A DNA stretch of 64,000 bases from Turritopsis dohrnii (GCA_027922465.2 BQMF02000293.1:62001-126000), one strand, 5' to 3'. Positions 24,870 through 36,055 are shown, counted from the stretch's first letter. A program made the numbers and translations. The notes: generated by a model not told the origin, from the letters alone.

Positions 24870-24935
24870 AGACTGAAGAAGATGATAACAATAGTAGTGA
24901 TTCCGGAAGTATTGACGGAATGCCAGATGCACGAA
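24870..24935 (+). CDS. Mini-exon F (66 bp), last of the array
   Basis: Acceptor gtttgctag, donor acgaa|gtaaaaag (A at -1, so weaker), phase 1-1. It reads ETEEDDNNSSDSGSID then GMPDAR. It looks like a B/C hybrid: the B position after X, but C-like coding sequence. Confidence 0.6.
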
Positions 24936-25206
24936 GTAAAAAGTTGTTATTTTCCCTTCATACTACTTAAAGTTTTTAACTTGAAAACAGCTAATTGTAA
25001 CAGCCAAAACACTAAAGCTTTGCTTTTTAATAATAACAAACAATTAACGACTTCTGCCTCTTATGTTGTGTCTTAAGTCTGCTTTTGTCTAGATGGTTTA
25101 ACAGTTGCTTCTCATCTTCGTCGTGTGCATTATCATATACATCGTCGTAGGTTCTCATAGTATGCAGACTTATGTTTAGCCTGACAGTTCAGACCTCAAA
25201 GTAAGC

Positions 25207-25610
25207 CAAAGTGGGAACGTACTAAAGTCTGTTCAAAAAATATGTGCACTAATTTCAGCTTTTATATAAAAACCAGGCTCAAGGGAATTTATGTAATTTG
25301 CTAAATCTGGTTTCCACATGGTAACTGAAATTAGTGCACATATTTTTTGAACAGACTATAGTGTAAAGCGGGAAAGTATCTTAAATGTTCCTTTGATACT
25401 AATATTTTACTGGATTAAAACCCCACCAACTGAATCGATTGAATTGATTTGGGTTTTTGAGTGGTTTTTTGAAAAGTAAGTGAATAATAACCCCCACCTA
25501 ACTCAACAACTCAATCGATTCTGCTGGTGAGGTTTTAATCCAGTATAATATAAATATCAAAGTAACTTTTAAGATATTTTTCAGCTTTATACTAGTTTGT
25601 TCCCACTTTG
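25207..25610. mobile_element. MITE with long inverted arms, split by a second MITE
   Basis: The arms start CAAAGTGGGAAC on each side and continue through inverted matches to ctggattaaaacc and aatcgattga, about 100 bp per arm. The left arm is interrupted at 25224 by the element 25225-25358. With that removed, gtactagtgtaaagc aligns with the right arm's aactagtataaagc. Confidence 0.8.
25225..25358. mobile_element. Mariner-type hairpin MITE (134 bp), TA duplication
   Basis: The inverted ends share AGTCTGTTCAAAAAATATGT and continue past it (gcactaatttcag), about 33 bp each and almost perfect. The element is flanked by TA on both sides and inserted in the left arm of 25207-25610. The AGTCTGTTCAAAA end resembles mariner termini. 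Confidence 0.85.
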
Positions 25611-25639
25611 CCCCCCTGACTGCCAGACTAGACGACTTT

Positions 25640-26560
25640 TACGTGATTACGTTACAAAGTAATGCAGGCATTACTTATTGAAAAGTTTTCGTAACCGCTA
25701 GAAATGCTTGAAACACAGACTTAGCTTTCTTGAGTGCCATAAAAGGGTGCACAGCATTGGTTTGTTACTGAACCCAAATCCCAAGTCCTCGAAATGTTTT
25801 ACATTAGCAATTACTAGAACTGCTTGAACAATTTCCGTACTAGTCCTTGAAGAAGTTGACCCAACGTAATTTTCGAGACTGTTAAAAATAAAATCAAAAT
25901 TACGCAAATAAGGACTTAATGTTCGCATTCAGCTAAAACACACAGTTGGAAAAAGTAAGTTGAAATCAATTCAGAACACAGGATATATAAATGTAGTTCA
26001 AATAAAATCAGCAGATCAACATTTAACTTTCATACTTGAATCAAATAGAAAATTTCGCCATATTAAACCATATTTTAGAGTTTAGCAAATGCAAATTGAC
26101 ACGAATAGACAAATGAACCAACAGAACTTACACTTTACAATGTTTATTTCCACAAATCAAATAAGCAGGCACTTTGGTAAAACTTGTTTGAATCTGTTTA
26201 TTACGATTACATTATATCAGCCTTATCCCTAAACGTTTTATGGAGAGGCTTTAGACAGTTTCAGGTGATGTATTCTGGCTAATACACGACATGTTTAAGC
26301 CATTATACATCATTATGACAACTTTCTTTATTATGACATATTTTCATGACATACATCCTAAACTATATCATTGTGTCTCAATGAAGTAGTTTTTAAAAAT
26401 TGTTAATGATCTTGAACAATGGTATTTCAACAGTCAGCTGCCTCACAATAGTAACTTGCCTGAGCAACAGCTATCACGTTATAGCACGTGATGCATTCCG
26501 GAATTCCTCAGCTTCTTTCTTAGCAAAGTGATATTGATTGTCATGGTACAAGGTTATCAC
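25640..26560 (-). pseudogene. Decayed DNA-transposon protein remnant (SSR-x3-EIVQA family)
   Basis: The minus strand at 25698-25928 encodes a stretch with SSRTSTEIVQAVLVI. The minus strand inside the Kolobok-like element near 36.9 kb encodes SSRPDAEIVQALRLL. Plus-strand stretches at 26350 and 38245 (aactaaatcattgtg-like) also align. The two regions are therefore diverged copies of one element. Function unknown; a Kolobok-type transposase tail would fit the location but I cannot show it. Confidence 0.45.
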
Positions 26561-27170
26561 ATTATTAAAATTTTTAAATTTTTAAGTACCGTATTATGGT
26601 AATTTAAAAAGTATCTACAGACATTAAAACCCTAAATTTTTGATCAAATAATATCACAAATGATCTTTTATTGTGTATTGCATTTACCATTGGGTTTAGG
26701 GCTTGTTATTATCTATTCTGAATAAACAAACAATCAGAAACCCGAACACAATCCGAAATCATGGAACAGCGGGAAACTGTAAGGCAGATAGATAGAATGT
26801 CTAATCGTACACGGAAATTGAACAACCACAACAGAACAGAAATATTTTAGCATCGCTAAGGGGTTATATGCTAATTAATCATGGATAATTGTAGATATGA
26901 CGTCCATGTGGTAATTAAATAAATATGAATTCGAATACTATCAGTGGATCACATTTTGATAATACACCGTAGTTTCTTTTTTTTTTTGGCACGTGTTTGT
27001 GGGTGTGTCATAACGCTATCTTTCTTATAAAGATGTCTTAGCATGTTCTGATTGTAACGTACAGAAATGTAATTTTTTTATAATTATAAAGGAAACAGTT
27101 CAAAAAACATTTGGACATGCTTGAGAATTTAAACCGAGTCTAATTTTCATCTTTATTCTTTTTTTATTAG

Positions 27171-27219
27171 TGATCCTTTCAGGTCGAACTGGTATTGGTA
27201 AAACACAGTTATTAGCATG
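27171..27219 (+). pseudogene. Start of a second P-loop exon, truncated by a LINE
   Basis: After the acceptor ctttttttattag (ends 27170) the exon opens in phase 1, matching the array exons. With the incoming G it reads VILSGRTGIGKTQLLAW. GRTGIGKT is a full Walker A motif of NACHT/AAA style. Homology to LINE RT sequence begins about 27220, and the combined frame hits TAG at 27263. As it stands, this transcript would end 17 residues into the domain. It may be a host exon broken by the LINE, or a terminal exon of a truncated product. Confidence 0.6.
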
Positions 27220-27985
27220 GTCATATTTCAAGACAGATGGAATCGAAGATGGAAATCTTCAGTAGAAACTTGCAAGAGACTTTGCTAATGTGGCAGACTG
27301 GCTAGAGAAAAAGGACCTAATCATGAATATGAAACAAGGTAAAACTGAATGTATAGTGTTTGGCTCTCATAAGAAGGTATTAGGGAAATCGTTAAACATA
27401 AAGTACCGCCATAATTCAATTTCAAATACTACCACTTACAAGTACTTAGGAGTTAAACTAGACCAGACTCTCACTCTTACTATTCACGTTAAGGAGACCC
27501 TACAGAAGGCAACTGACCGTTTGAACTTGCTGCAAAGACTGCGTCCCCAGTTAGCAAAGAAATCAGCATTCACAATCTATCAATCGCTACTGATTCCCAT
27601 ATTTACATACTGTTCGATTGTTACGATGCACACAAATAACAGCTACAAGCAGAAAATCAAAACACTTGAATCTCGTTCAGAAAAGATCATTAACATAGGG
27701 AAACCAGGTACCATGAAGATTGCATCCATAAACCATCTGATGAGAAGGAGACTCTGTGAGCAAGTATTGAAATGTCTTAATGGTGATGTATGTGAAAACT
27801 TTGAGAGCTATTTCGCAAAAATGAAAAACAACACCAGAAATGTTACTAAGAGTTCCTAAAATTAGGCTAGAAAGCACCCAAAAAAGTTTTTATTTTGCTG
27901 GCACGAAGCATTTTAATGAGTTACCTGCTTACATTAGGGGTGCAGGTACACTCTCTAAGTTTTTAACATTTTTTAATCAATAAAC
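27220..27985 (+). mobile_element. 5'-truncated LINE fragment (RT C-terminus)
   Basis: The frame from about 27266 to 27859 carries GKTECIVFG, YKYLGVKLD and a C-terminal tail like those of the LINE at 44.8-45.5 kb. An A/T-rich 3' end follows (caataaac). The YFKTDGIE stretch before the stop aligns with VIFFNHND of the other copy, so the LINE probably begins near 27220. Confidence 0.75.
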
Positions 27986-28450
27986 TTTTTTTTTGGTCAG
28001 CGCGGCAGCAGCTGATCTTTCATTAGCATTTGTGTTCGTCCGTCTGTAAGTCCATAAATTTTTGTCCCCAGTTGTAGGCTGATACCACTAAAAACACAAG
28101 CCTTAATTTTAAGGCTGGAATAGAGGCTATTTGTTGAATTGTTTATTGATTGATAATTACAACTACTTTATCAGGGTGAGTGCGACCTCCATAAAAATAA
28201 AGAGGAGTTCACGTTTCTGGAAACACAGATATATAATGCTTATCAGGGGAGCAATGCAATTATCAATATTATGATCGTTATAAGTGATACTGTGATTATA
28301 CTGCTGAGTTTCCTTGCTAGCTACTTATTTCTGATTTTGTGTTTTGTGTTATTAAATTGGTCAGGAGATATGAGAGCTCTGCTACCTCCATCATGCTATC
28401 TATGATGCATTCCATTACATAATGTCGATGTTATTTTTTGTAATCTGTTA

Positions 28451-29640
28451 CCTTATCGGTAGAAAATTCGTCGGTAAAAAGTGACGAAAAAAATCGCTTG
28501 GTGACGAAATTTTTTACCGACGAATATTTTTTGCCGGCGAATTTTTTTGCCGACGAATATTTTTTACCGACGAATATTTTTTACCGACGAATATTTTTTG
28601 CCGACGAAATTCTCTAAATGTAAAAGTGCTTTTTTCGTAAAATCGTCCTTTTGACTATTTTTGTTTGGAAGTATTAAATAGAACATATTTTTTCATTTTA
28701 GCGTTCTTATTTCTACAGACAAATGCTTTTAAGCAGGAGAATTTCAGAACAATAAAGGAAAGGTTTCGGTTCTGGTAGTAACATTTTCTTCTAGTTCTTT
28801 CTATTGGTGTTTCATATAACAAATTTCAACAAATAAAATATTATACCACATTTCTTTCTTAGGCAAAATTTCATCGTCATACTATGCTATATAAAATAGC
28901 TGAAATCTGCATCGGTTAAAAGTTCAATTTAAACAGAAATATCAACGAAAGTGAAGTCATTTTAAGCTCGGAAAGGGTTTTCAATCCTTGTGTAAACGGT
29001 GTTTGCAGAATCAATCGCTTCTAAGATACCAGCTGACTCAAAGCCCTTTATGATAGAATCCTTTTGTTCTTTTAAGTGATTGTATGATTCAACAATCCAT
29101 TTAGCATGGAGTGGTTTTAGAATGCTCAATTTGAGGGAAACTTGTACGTCAGCGGGGTTGGTGCCATTCGACAACTGAGCGCTTACTCTGTCGGCGTACC
29201 AGGAGTTGAATTTGTGTGAGATGAATTTTTTGGCGACATGATTGATGCTTATGTCAAGCAGTTGAAATTTATTGGTTAAATTTTGAGGGACAATCACCAG
29301 CTCACAATTGTTCTTTGAGCATAATTTTTTGACATCATCATTGTCTTGGCCTTTAAAGGTATCCATGATTAACGATTTCCGTTCATCTGGATGACCGAGT
29401 TCCTTTTTCTTTCTCTTTAGAAAGGGGAAAATGATGACTTTAAATAAAGTCACTAAATAAAAGTCACTTTAGTAAAAAATAATTATATCCTCTTTACTTA
29501 AAAAGTGCAGAAAAAAATTCGTCGGCGAAAAATATTCGTCGGCAAAAAGTGACGAAATTATTGGCAAGTGACGAAATCTTTTGCCGACGAATATTTTTTG
29601 CCGACGAATTTTTTCACCGACGAATTTTCTACCGATAAGG
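28451..29640. mobile_element. CCTTATCGG-family DNA transposon, element 1 (DDE gene remnant)
   Basis: TIRs start CCTTATCGGTAGAAAATTCG and lead into clusters of TTCGTCGG and GTGACGAA words at both ends (28458-28615 and 29512-29636). The left flank is TTA and the right flank TTA. It contains a partial pogo-like transposase on the minus strand. Confidence 0.85.
28962..29453 (-). pseudogene. Pogo/Tigger-type DDE transposase, C-terminal part
   Basis: This 163-codon frame reads LIMDTFKGQDND, then VIVPQNLTNKFQLLD, then LKPLHAKWIVESYNHL, ending VYTRIENPFRA. The spacing of the Asp in MDTF and of the Asp in QLLD fits the last catalytic residues of DDE_1 (pogo/Tigger) transposases, which cut and rejoin element ends at TA sites. 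The N-terminal DNA-binding (CENP-B type HTH) part and the first Asp are absent. The frame meets the right TIR within about 60 bp, so this is an internal-deletion copy. The same C-terminal ending occurs at 36.3 kb. Confidence 0.75.
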
Positions 29641-30471
29641 TTACATCCGTCAACTTAGAAGAGTTTTCAATGTGTGTGTGTGTGTGTGTGAGTAGAAATC
29701 TATAGTCACCCAAACAGACAACATCTCCAAAGTTTATATATATATATAAGACATTTTATATTACCTCTTTGTTGTGAAGGTGCATTTGTGTGCTAGCTAC
29801 TTAAAATTGAATTAATCAACAATATTTTGTGTTAGTTGTAATGTAATGCACTTATTATCAAGCAATGGACGCATAATGTTTACAAACTCTAATTAACACT
29901 TGAAATCCGGAATGTCTATTTATTCAGTATTTCAATGAACGAATTCCCTATGAAATCATTATAAGTTTATTCAGGTCACGGCAAAGCCGAGAACTGTTTA
30001 ATTACGGCTGTGGTGGCGCGAGGCGAGGCGAAATTTTGGGAAAAAGTAGATCTCGACTGTATTTCTTACTATTATTACTTTTTTCTTCCAAATTCTCAAA
30101 ATGTTTGGTCTGTAAATTATACGTACATTGTTTTCTTAAAATTCCGGCGTACTGCTACTGGCATTTGGATCGTTGAAAACAAGTGCGGACTCGAACAAAT
30201 TGTGAATGTTAAAGTGAATATATAAAGTGAATTCGAAACAACTGTAATTATGGTACTCTACTGCAATTTCATCATAACTCATTAGACGTTTAAGCAAACA
30301 TAATAATCATGTATTGAAGATCTCTTCTCACAAATCGACTCACAAAACACTGTTTTTTTGTACTATATAAAGTATAACTATACAAGACTTCTAATAAGAG
30401 TGCTTGCAGGAAAAAGCCAAACCTTATCTCACTTCCACAGTTTCCACCCTCACCCCCACTTTATTATCAAC

Positions 30472-30606
30472 CCCCCCCCCCCCCCCCCATTTTATGTAAT
30501 TTTGGGAAAATTCCCTGTGGTGCATTTTATAAATGCCCCCCCCATTTTACAATTTTTTCCCTGGAGTACCCACCCACCCACCCCCCCCCCCCCCCCCCCC
30601 CCCCCC
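30472..30606 (+). repeat. Two long poly-C tracts
   Basis: C runs of about 18 (from 30471) and about 28 (from 30579) lie with an 8-C run between them, inside CCCACC-rich sequence. No element ends were recognised around them. Confidence 0.9.
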
Positions 30607-31811
30607 TTGCTTATTCGAAAAAAAACTACGAAAAACCACAAGAACAATCCAAAAACCACGAGAAAAACAAACAACTACGAGAAGAAACCATAACTTGTGT
30701 GATTACGATTACGATTTCGAATTCGAATACAAAACGAGAAAACTGTTACATAGAACTAGAGGTTCCTTGAGTGTTAAAACTATTTTAACAATACTTTTGC
30801 TATTTTGTCTTTCTAATACACGTTTTTTTTTTAAGAAACACGAGTTTAGGAAACTTTTAGTGGGAAAATCTTGAAATTCTAGTTGAACTAAGTTTCTGTT
30901 TGGTAAATTGAGTAATAGAATGTACATGCCCTACAAATCAAGATGTCAAGAATGTGGGGAGCCAGTGTGTGAGAAACATTCAAAGCTGATTTGTGATAAG
31001 CATTTGTAAATACTGTTGGTCGCTTGTCGTTTGACGGTTGTTGTGAAATATCAATTTTTGACTTTGCCTGACTTGATATTATGGGATATGGATACATGTT
31101 TTCATAATTCTTTCATGTATTTTATATTAGTTCTAACTTTTCCAAATGAAAAAAAACTTCAAAAAAGTCCAATAACTTTGGCTCGCAAGTCGGTTTCAAA
31201 ATGCCATATTTTACACTTTTATCGCATAATTATGACATAATTAGTGACGTCATCATTTTTAGAATGAGAATTTTTGAGATTTTTTCTTTGGAACTTCTTT
31301 TATTCATTATTAGTAATGATCTTGCCAACTTTCAAGTAGAAATCTTTTCCAATCTCGAAAATATGGGTCACTGAAGCTAAAAATTTGAAAAAGTGACATT
31401 TTACGCGTTTTTGAGCATTTTTGAGAATTTTGTTAACTTTGACCGTATATTTTAGGACTTTTCATGTGTCAAATATGATATTCTTTGAAATTTTCACTAA
31501 CTATGGTCTAATACCTTTCCAAAAGTTGAAAAACAATCTAAAAAACATACTTTTGTAATCCACAATTGAAAATTAGTAAAAGACCTATTTTTGACATTTT
31601 TCGCACAAATTTTTCCAATCACTGACATAATTAGTAACGTCATCAATTAGAAATTTGAAATTTTGAAATTTTTTTTTCCCAATTAGTTTTGGTTTAAGTA
31701 GGGTTAAGAAACATTGAGGCTGCCTGGGAAAACGTGTTTCTTAAAAAAAAAACGTGTATCGCTACACATTGTAACAGTTTTTACACAGTATCAATATAAT
31801 GTTGTTTTCTA

Positions 31812-31864
31812 CCGCATTCTCTCTAATTAACGCCTGTCTCCAATGAGCCCCCCTCTCTTATAAG

Positions 31865-31896
<32 letters not shown>

Positions 31897-32831
31897 TTCT
31901 AATCAAAAATATTTTTATAAGCGCCCCTCTGCAATAAGAGTGATTTAACATTAACTCAGAAATTAATTAAAGTGAAAATTCTGTATATAATAGAAACGGA
32001 AGACTATATTTTTGTGATGTCTACTTTGAAGTCAGAAAGTTTCGCGGGAAGAAAGTTTCACGGATCGGCGAATCCGCGAAATTTTTGCATTTCGCGGGAA
32101 AAAACTTTTGCGGATGACCAATTTTTAAAATCTTCGCGGGAAAAAACTTTCGCGGCTGACCAACTTAAAAAGATTTTGCGGGAAAAAACTTTCGCGGAAG
32201 CAAACAAAGAAAGGACAAAATATTTGGTAATCTCAGTTTTTTTTGTTTTTTTTAATTTATTTCCACAATATCTGGAATATTCTTTTGGGATTCGGAACTG
32301 GACTGGATCTTTCTTTGTTGGTTTCTGTCAATAACAACATTTAATTACTTGATTACTTTAAAGTACCTGGAAAGAAAGTACTGCAAAAAATTGTAATATT
32401 TCATGACAAAAAACTTTCGCGGATCAGGCATTTCGAAAAAATTCACGGGAAAAAACTTTCGCGGATAGGCCATTTTAAAATATTTCGCGGGAAAAAACTT
32501 TCGTGGATCAGGCATTTTGAAAAATTTCGCGGAAAAACCTTTCGCGAAAAGGGCAAAAAAACGCGAAACCGCGAAAGTTTATTCCCGCGAAAGTTTCTGA
32601 CTTTAAAGTAAATGTAAGTTATAAGTACAAAATCTTATTTCGTTGCCATGAAAAATACAGTTGTTAGTATTCTTTTATGATAAAAAGAAATGCCTCGTTC
32701 ACAGCTAGCATGACCATTTCAAAATTTTTTTGTAAGCGCCCCTCTCCAATTAGCGCCTCTCTCTAATACGCGCCCTTCTAATTTCCAAAAATATTTTATA
32801 AGCGCCCAGGCGCTTATTAGAGAGAATACGG
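31812..32831. mobile_element. CCGTATTCTCTCTAA-family element, copy A, interrupted
   Basis: Inverted ends ccg(t/c)attctctctaat are flanked by TA. Subterminal words GCGCTTAT/ATAAGCGC repeat at both ends. The interior is inverted relative to the copy at 34446-34901 (acttataacttaaattt... block). It is split at a TA by the element 32024-32608 and carries a roughly 30-bp poly-C expansion at 31867. Confidence 0.85.
32024..32608. mobile_element. TA-flanked MITE with TTTCGCGG subterminal repeats (585 bp)
   Basis: Ends are CTTTGAAGTCAGAAA and its inverted partner TTTCTGACTTTAAAG, flanked by TA. The uninterrupted target is seen in 34446-34901. The word TTCGCGG(GA) with AAAAAACT repeats about ten times. 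The long frame 31972-32334 only translates these repeats. Confidence 0.85.
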
Positions 32832-33224
32832 TATCGACAAATATTTAGTATTTACAGACCTTCCATCTGAAATTGAGATAATGAATCTCATCTTTACTGA
32901 GTTTTTATATAGTTTTTACAGTTGTTTTATGCTTAAAGAAACTTTGAATCACTAGTTTATTTTACAGCTTTGACAAGATACAGTATGTTTTGTTATTTTT
33001 ATTTTTCTGTTAATCCAGTATACATTGTTTATTCTTGCTTCATATTTTGTTTTGCTTTGTTGTTGTTTTATTTAAAGTTTATAAAGGTTTTTGCCCGTGC
33101 AGCTTCGCTTAGTTTTTTTTCTAATCATTTTGTTAAGTTATCTTCCGTTCAGCATTTAAGGAATATAAAAATTTAAAACTGAATTTTTTCTCTTTGTCTT
33201 CATATAGACATATATAGTTCATAT

Positions 33225-33545
33225 ATAGTTTTGGCGCAAAAAGATGCACCAAAATAAAACTGCACCAAATTTACAGTGAGCTGATTAAACGTTTTGTTTA
33301 TTAACTCTGAACTTTATCATTTTGTAATTACCTTAAGTGAAGAAGTTTTGGCGCAAAAAATTGCACCAAATTTACAGTGAGCTGTACCAAATATATAAAT
33401 CTTTTCTTCGAAAAACATAAAAATAGTCTAAAATTAGTGTAAATTTTGACCAAGAAGTCCGAATTGCACCAAATTTAAAATAACCTTGGCTGCACAAAAT
33501 CAAACCTGCGCCAAATAAATCGAATTGACTGTGCACCAAAATTTC
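33225..33545. repeat. Cluster of TTTGGCGCA / TGCACCAAA words
   Basis: At least nine copies of the word or its complement, some inside a duplicated block (caaatttacagtgagctg near 33267 and 33366). The architecture resembles the subterminal repeats of the neighbouring MITEs, but I could not fix terminal inverted repeats. Confidence 0.5.
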
Positions 33546-34178
33546 TTCATTTAGGTATTTTGCCAAACTCATATTTTCATTTGGGCAGTTTCTCTATTTG
33601 AGCCTTAAATTGAAATTAATTTCACTTTAAAAACATAGAATGAAAAGTTTAGAAAGGGTCGTTTACTTTTAGCATTTTGCATGGAATTTTTACTCCATAT
33701 TTTAAGGTTTTAATGCTACTAATTTTAGATAATATGTGTGGTTCCTTAGTATTTAATCCTAAATTTCAGATGTAAATATTTGCTGCTAGTTATTGTATCA
33801 TACTTATATAACCATTTCATTTGTTTAGTTGTCTCTTGTCTGCTTATACCCCTGACAAACTTTTTGCATAAAAATTGACAAGTGTTGACATCTTTTGTCC
33901 AATTTTTGAAACTAATGACCTTTCATAACTACCGTTCTACTTAACTTTTTTGACTGAAGTTTTTATAAGCCTGCATAAAAAATTTTCAAATTCAAAAATT
34001 TTCGAACAGCAAAATACCAATACCGACAAATAAAAAAACCCATCAAAATACATGCTAATGGTCTTATTTTGAAAGGTCGGCGTAATAATTTCAGAGACCT
34101 CTAACGCCCGCCCTAATACCGCCACTCAAAAAATAACGCCATTTAAGGCCGGTGTAATAAGGATCGATAAGGTAAATA

Positions 34179-34410
34179 CACCTTTCCTGTAATTGATTGC
34201 GCAATACTTTTTACCATACTCCGCCTCGTTTTCGCAAAGGTTGATATGGTAACAGAATGGCACGGGACTCATTTCAGTAATGAGCAATTAGTGTTATGAT
34301 TGTGATAGTGTTAATGATTGAGCACGGGAGATTCGGTTGTCATGGTATAGCATATTGAAAACGAGGTAGAGCATGATAAAAATATTGCGCAATCAATTAC
34401 GAGAAAGGTG
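34179..34410. mobile_element. CACCTTTCC-family MITE (232 bp)
   Basis: Inverted ends CACCTTTCCTGTAATTGATT / AATCAATTACGAGAAAGGTG are followed inward by gcgcaata, with TA on both sides. Nearly the same length as the related MITE at 47273-47505. Confidence 0.85.
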
Positions 34411-34445
34411 TATTAAAGTTCTGAAACATTTGTAAGTTTCAAATA

Positions 34446-34901
34446 CCGTATTCTCTCTAATAAGCGCCCGGGCGCTTATAAAATTTTTTTAGAAATTAGG
34501 GGAGCGCTTATTAGAGAGGGACGCTAATTGGAGAGGGGCGCTTATAAAAACATTTTAAAATGGTCATGCTAGCTGTGAACGAGGCATTGCTTTTTATCAT
34601 AAAAGAGTAAAAACAACTGTATTTTTCATGGCAACACGAAATAAGATTTTGTACTTATAACTTAAATTTAGACATCACAAAAACATAGCCTTCCGTTTCT
34701 ATTACAGAATATTCGTGTTTGGTTCAAAGTTCTAATTACCGTCCGGGCGCTTATAAATTTCTGAGTAATGTCTAGTCACTCTATAAGCGCGCCCGGGCGC
34801 TTATTGGAGAGGGGCGCTTATAAAAATATTTTTGACTAGAAGGGGGCGCTTATTAGAGAGGGGCGCTTACTGGAGAGGGGCGCTAGTTAGAGAGAAAACG
34901 G
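34446..34901. mobile_element. CCGTATTCTCTCTAA-family element, copy B (456 bp)
   Basis: Ends CCGTATTCTCTCTAATAAGC and its partner (ttagagagaaaacgg) are flanked by TA. GCGCTTAT-type words are clustered near both ends. The interior matches copy A in reverse orientation and without the nested insert. Confidence 0.85.
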
Positions 34902-36055
34902 TATGCAGATTTTACCTTTTGGGAATGCAGAGTTCAACGAATTAAGAGTTGTCAATTTATATAAGCGTTCACCCTTCAAGATTGAACATTTTAAAGCATG
35001 ACCCAGCATGGTTGGGGGGAGGTTTACCTAACCTAATTTTCCGCGAGTGAGAAGAAAAAGCATGAGCGTATTTTTCGACGCAATTCCAACACATAAATTT
35101 GTTATAATATCACATTTTATTTTAGAATTTCAAATTAAAATATCTACAAATAACCCTTAGTTTTCACGCTTCTCGGCCTGTCTCAGATGTCTACAAACTC
35201 TAGAAATGTAGAGTAAAAGTATATAATACAGTTAAAATGAAAAAACATAGCAAAATAAAAAACATCTATTCTTCAGGCAATAAATAACAGTAAAGCTTTA
35301 AGTCGTGACCTGTTGCAGCCATGCGGCTTGTTTTTTTATTTCTTTCATAGTCTTGTCTTGTTACTCATGTTTCGTATAATCTTTTATGTTTTCATGTATG
35401 TAAAATATTATAATTATTTATTCTGCTTATTTGCTTGGCCAGCAATCTCTTATTTTCTTATTCTCAAATAATAAGCAGTTGTTTTGCTTACTTTTTTTAT
35501 TTTCAATGAAGTACAACAAAAATGTGTGAAAGACACATTGTCACGCATACGAACACAGTATTTTTTAATTATTGTCATAAATTTTCAATGATCTACAGTC
35601 ATTCCTTTTCGGAATCATCTGCACAGGGAGAGGTTTACTTTTGAACTTTTTGTGATCATATAACAAGGTCTGCATAAAATCTTTTGAAGTATATACCTTA
35701 TCGGACAAAACTTAGTCGGACAAAATTTTAGTCGGACGAAAATATTAGTCGGACAAAATTTTAGTCACCTCCAAATATTTTAGTCACTTTTGTCCGACTA
35801 ATAATATTGTCCGACTAAAATTTTTGTCCTTTTCATAACTTACTTAATTTTCGAAAAGGATTATCGAAAAGCGTGTGGGAGTGCGCCGATTACTCTAAGT
35901 TCTAGATATGTATATGAAAACGAGGGGAAAGACATATTTAATAAAAAACAGTTTTGCCGACGTGAAAAACATGTATGTCCAGCAAAATCATCATACCACG
36001 ACGGCACAATTTTGCCGTCGGAAAAAATCCTAATTAAAAGGGTTGTAGCATAATT

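Larger units (their letters stand above)
16135..24990 (+). repeat. Recent tandem segmental duplication: 2.87-kb unit with a 1,019-bp sub-duplication
   Basis: The order is E - X - B - C - E - C - E - X - B - C - E - X - F, where X is the 1.26-kb insert. E(16209) to E(19088) is 2,879 bp and E(20107) to E(22979) is 2,872 bp. The two C-E pairs at 18605/19088 and 19624/20107 are exactly 1,019 bp apart. Copies are nearly identical: they differ in homopolymer lengths, a few point changes and one extra GAT unit in the third X. They are therefore very young, gene-converted, or partly an assembly effect. Confidence 0.9.
11340..25200 (+). repeat. Tandem array of exon-plus-intron units (mini-exon array)
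   Basis: Homologous units of about 480-520 bp recur. Each ends in a TTTTTTGCTAG acceptor, carries a 54-75 bp exon, then an intron starting gtataaag or gtaaaaag. That intron runs through a shared block (cttgaaaacagctaattg, aagctttgctttt, cttatgttgggtcttaagtc, gtctagatggttt, catcgtcgtagg, gagacatgg). Exon types B, C, D, E and F differ in sequence. Insertions have enlarged individual units. A truncated intron block at 11340-11720 precedes the first exon and a decaying one follows exon F. Confidence 0.9.

Noticed and set aside
28451..28617. CRISPR-like regular repeats (gacgaatatttttt)
   Set aside because: Spacing is irregular, there are no unique spacers, and they are inverted at both ends of a transposon in an animal genome. 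They are subterminal repeats.
30358..30693. Proline-rich frame HPHPHF...PPPPPP
   Set aside because: Product of poly-C tracts; the other strand gives poly-Gly.
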